5,500 nucleotides of DNA, taken from the NCBI GenBank assembly GCA_019118725.1, contig DWYO01000259.1, positions 1-5,500 of the forward strand. Direction: 5' to 3'. Each line of letters begins with the position of its first letter. Position 1 is the first letter of the stretch. The translations under genes and the position numbers were made by a program. The notes below the pieces were generated by a model. It searched no databases. It was given only the letters and a program-made list of their open reading frames with translations, and was not told the origin of the DNA. Positions 4,608-5,500 of this stretch are shown piece after piece. Source of the DNA: Candidatus Parabacteroides intestinavium. Its GTDB lineage: Bacteria; Bacteroidota; Bacteroidia; Bacteroidales; Tannerellaceae.

Positions 4608-5081
4608 CTATTCGTGATGATAAGGCTCGTTGTTCAGGATGGTCATGGCGCGGTAGAGCTGTTCGATGAATATCACGCGGATCATCTGATGGGAAAAGGT
4701 CATTTTGCTTAATGAAATCTTTTCGGAAGCCGTTTTATAAATCGCTTCGCTGAACCCGTAAGGCCCGCCTATGATGAACACCAGTCTTTTCGCCACGGTT
4801 TGCATTTTCTTATCCATATACGAGGCAAATTGCAGGGAGGTATATTCTTTACCGCGTTCGTCGAGCAAGACAACATAATCCCCCGGCTGGAGGAGCTTCA
4901 GCAGGCATTCGCCCTCTTTCTCTTTTTGCTGGGATTCAGACATGCTCTTGACGTTCTTGATATCCGGAATGACCACCATCTCGAACGGAAGATAATGCAC
5001 CAACCGCTTTTGGTATTCGTTGATAGCTTCGCTGAAGTAAGAAGCATCGGTCTTCCCGATTACAAATAAAGCTGCTTTCAT
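4608..5081 (-). CDS. rlmH: 23S rRNA (pseudouridine-1915-N3)-methyltransferase
   Basis: RlmH uses S-adenosylmethionine to methylate N3 of pseudouridine 1915 in helix 69 of 23S rRNA, acting late on assembled 70S ribosomes. At 157 residues it matches the E. coli enzyme (155). It is a minimal SPOUT methyltransferase consisting only of the trefoil-knot domain, which works as a dimer. Visible family motifs are the strand LLDERG (72-77), the AdoMet loop FIIGGPYGF (102-110), the long block SLSKMTFSHQMIRVIFIEQ (123-141) that forms the knot, and the C-terminal NEPYHHE (151-157) with the conserved Tyr-His near the end. The ATG at 5081 gives the standard MKAALFVIGK start. It lies 15 bases after the DUF2442 stop codon, with no promoter in between, so it is likely read from the same message as the DUF pair. 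A palindrome follows the stop codon. Confidence 0.97.
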   Translation of the reverse strand: MKAALFVIGKTDASYFSEAINEYQKRLVHYLPFEMVVIPDIKNVKSMSESQQKEKEGECLLKLLQPGDYVVLLDERGKEYTSLQFASYMDKKMQTVAKRLVFIIGGPYGFSEAIYKTASEKISLSKMTFSHQMIRVIFIEQLYRAMTILNNEPYHHE

Positions 5082-5096
5082 AATTGTTGTTTGTGA

Positions 5097-5351
5097 TTAT
5101 TGAATATCTATGCCGTGCCGATATAAATAATCAGGCGCAAAATCTGCACCATTATACCATTCCAATGTCCAATGCGTAAGTCCGAACTGGATAAAGTTGG
5201 CCAAATCTTTCAATGGTTCAAACATTTTGCCTTTGAGTAAAGGCAGGAAGTCGATACGTTTCTTTTTCCCGTTGCTAAACTCCAAGTCCATGGTGTAATC
5301 TTTGATGTATTCTACATCAGTAACTCTAATTAAATCCAAGTCTTCTTTCAT
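5097..5351 (-). CDS. DUF2442 domain protein
   Basis: This 84-residue protein is a single DUF2442 domain. It has the beta-rich N-terminal pattern V-x-x-V with FSNGKKKRIDFLPLLKG (25-41), then MFEPLKD (43-49), and the family's most characteristic ending, EWYNGADFAPDYLY (64-77). No DNA-binding helix-turn-helix extension is present; some other DUF2442 proteins have one fused. Its start codon at 5351 lies 6 bases after the stop of the DUF4160 gene, and rlmH follows 15 bases after its own stop. DUF2442 and DUF4160 genes often occur as neighbours, an arrangement like that of toxin-antitoxin pairs. By that analogy DUF2442 could be the antitoxin or regulator, but this has not been shown here. Confidence 0.92.
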   Translation of the reverse strand: MKEDLDLIRVTDVEYIKDYTMDLEFSNGKKKRIDFLPLLKGKMFEPLKDLANFIQFGLTHWTLEWYNGADFAPDYLYRHGIDIQ

Positions 5352-5357
5352 TGTATA

Positions 5358-5500
5358 TTATTTAAGAGGAGTTATTTGTTTAGGTTCTTCTCCATTATGT
5401 AAACGGACCCAATTATCTATTAAATCTTGTTTATGCAAATCCATCCAACGGAATATTTGCTTTAAGGCATTACGGGGCATTGCTCCTTTCACTATACCTT
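5358..5500 (-). CDS. DUF4160 domain protein, C-terminal part
   Basis: Only the last 46 codons are inside the window; the gene continues past base 5500. The visible peptide contains MPRNALKQIFRWMDLHKQDL, then IDNWVRLHNGEEPKQI, and ends ITPLK. The pattern of aliphatic residue-WxxLHxxxLxxNWxxxxxGE is the typical C-terminal half of DUF4160 proteins, which are usually about 75-90 residues long, so roughly half is missing. The TAA stop at 5358-5360 is 6 bases before the DUF2442 start, indicating one operon and perhaps coupled translation. DUF4160 proteins are small, basic and of unknown activity; a toxin-like role is a suggestion from the pairing only. The promoter should lie beyond the window. Confidence 0.85.
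   Translation of the reverse strand, partial: GIVKGAMPRNALKQIFRWMDLHKQDLIDNWVRLHNGEEPKQITPLK

Overview
The window comes from a member of the Bacteroidales, most likely Parabacteroides or a close relative. The evidence is the set of protein families, the lack of strong Shine-Dalgarno sequences, A-rich start contexts, and four-part promoters matching the Bacteroidetes sigma-AB consensus (-7 TAnnTTTG) in front of three transcription units. The genus is inferred, not proven. Every supported gene lies on the minus strand, so the window reads right to left.

Right edge (5500 to 4608): the C-terminal end of a DUF4160 protein, a complete DUF2442 protein, and rlmH (23S rRNA pseudouridine-1915 methyltransferase). 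They are separated by only 6 and 15 bases, so they probably share a transcript. DUF4160/DUF2442 is a recurrent small-gene pair that resembles a toxin-antitoxin module, but its function is not established.

Intergenic region 4353-4607: this is the most structured non-coding DNA in the window. Two nearly identical 32-base palindromes (4371-4402 and 4564-4595), in opposite orientation, frame an 82-base composite palindrome (4453-4534). The composite is built from four copies of a 16-base unit with a 22-base period on each arm. A good sigma-AB promoter (about 4420-4450) abuts the inner palindrome and points at the D-2-hydroxyacid dehydrogenase gene.

Middle (4352 to 2520): a D-2-hydroxyacid dehydrogenase (glycerate dehydrogenase/hydroxypyruvate reductase type) followed after 21 bases by prmA, the ribosomal protein L11 methyltransferase. 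With rlmH, the window carries two ribosome-modifying methyltransferases.

2436 to 1447: a tightly overlapping three-gene operon behind its own promoter. It encodes a 73-residue glycine-zipper YtxH-type protein, a 130-residue holin-superfamily-III-like membrane protein and a 134-residue basic protein of unknown function. The layout resembles the enterobacterial yqjD-yqjE-yqjK stress operon.

1414 to 186: the glycolytic gene gap (GAPDH) with its own promoter, a hairpin near the predicted 5' end of its leader, and a strong intrinsic terminator after a second hairpin. Bases 1-186 hold no gene that can be supported.
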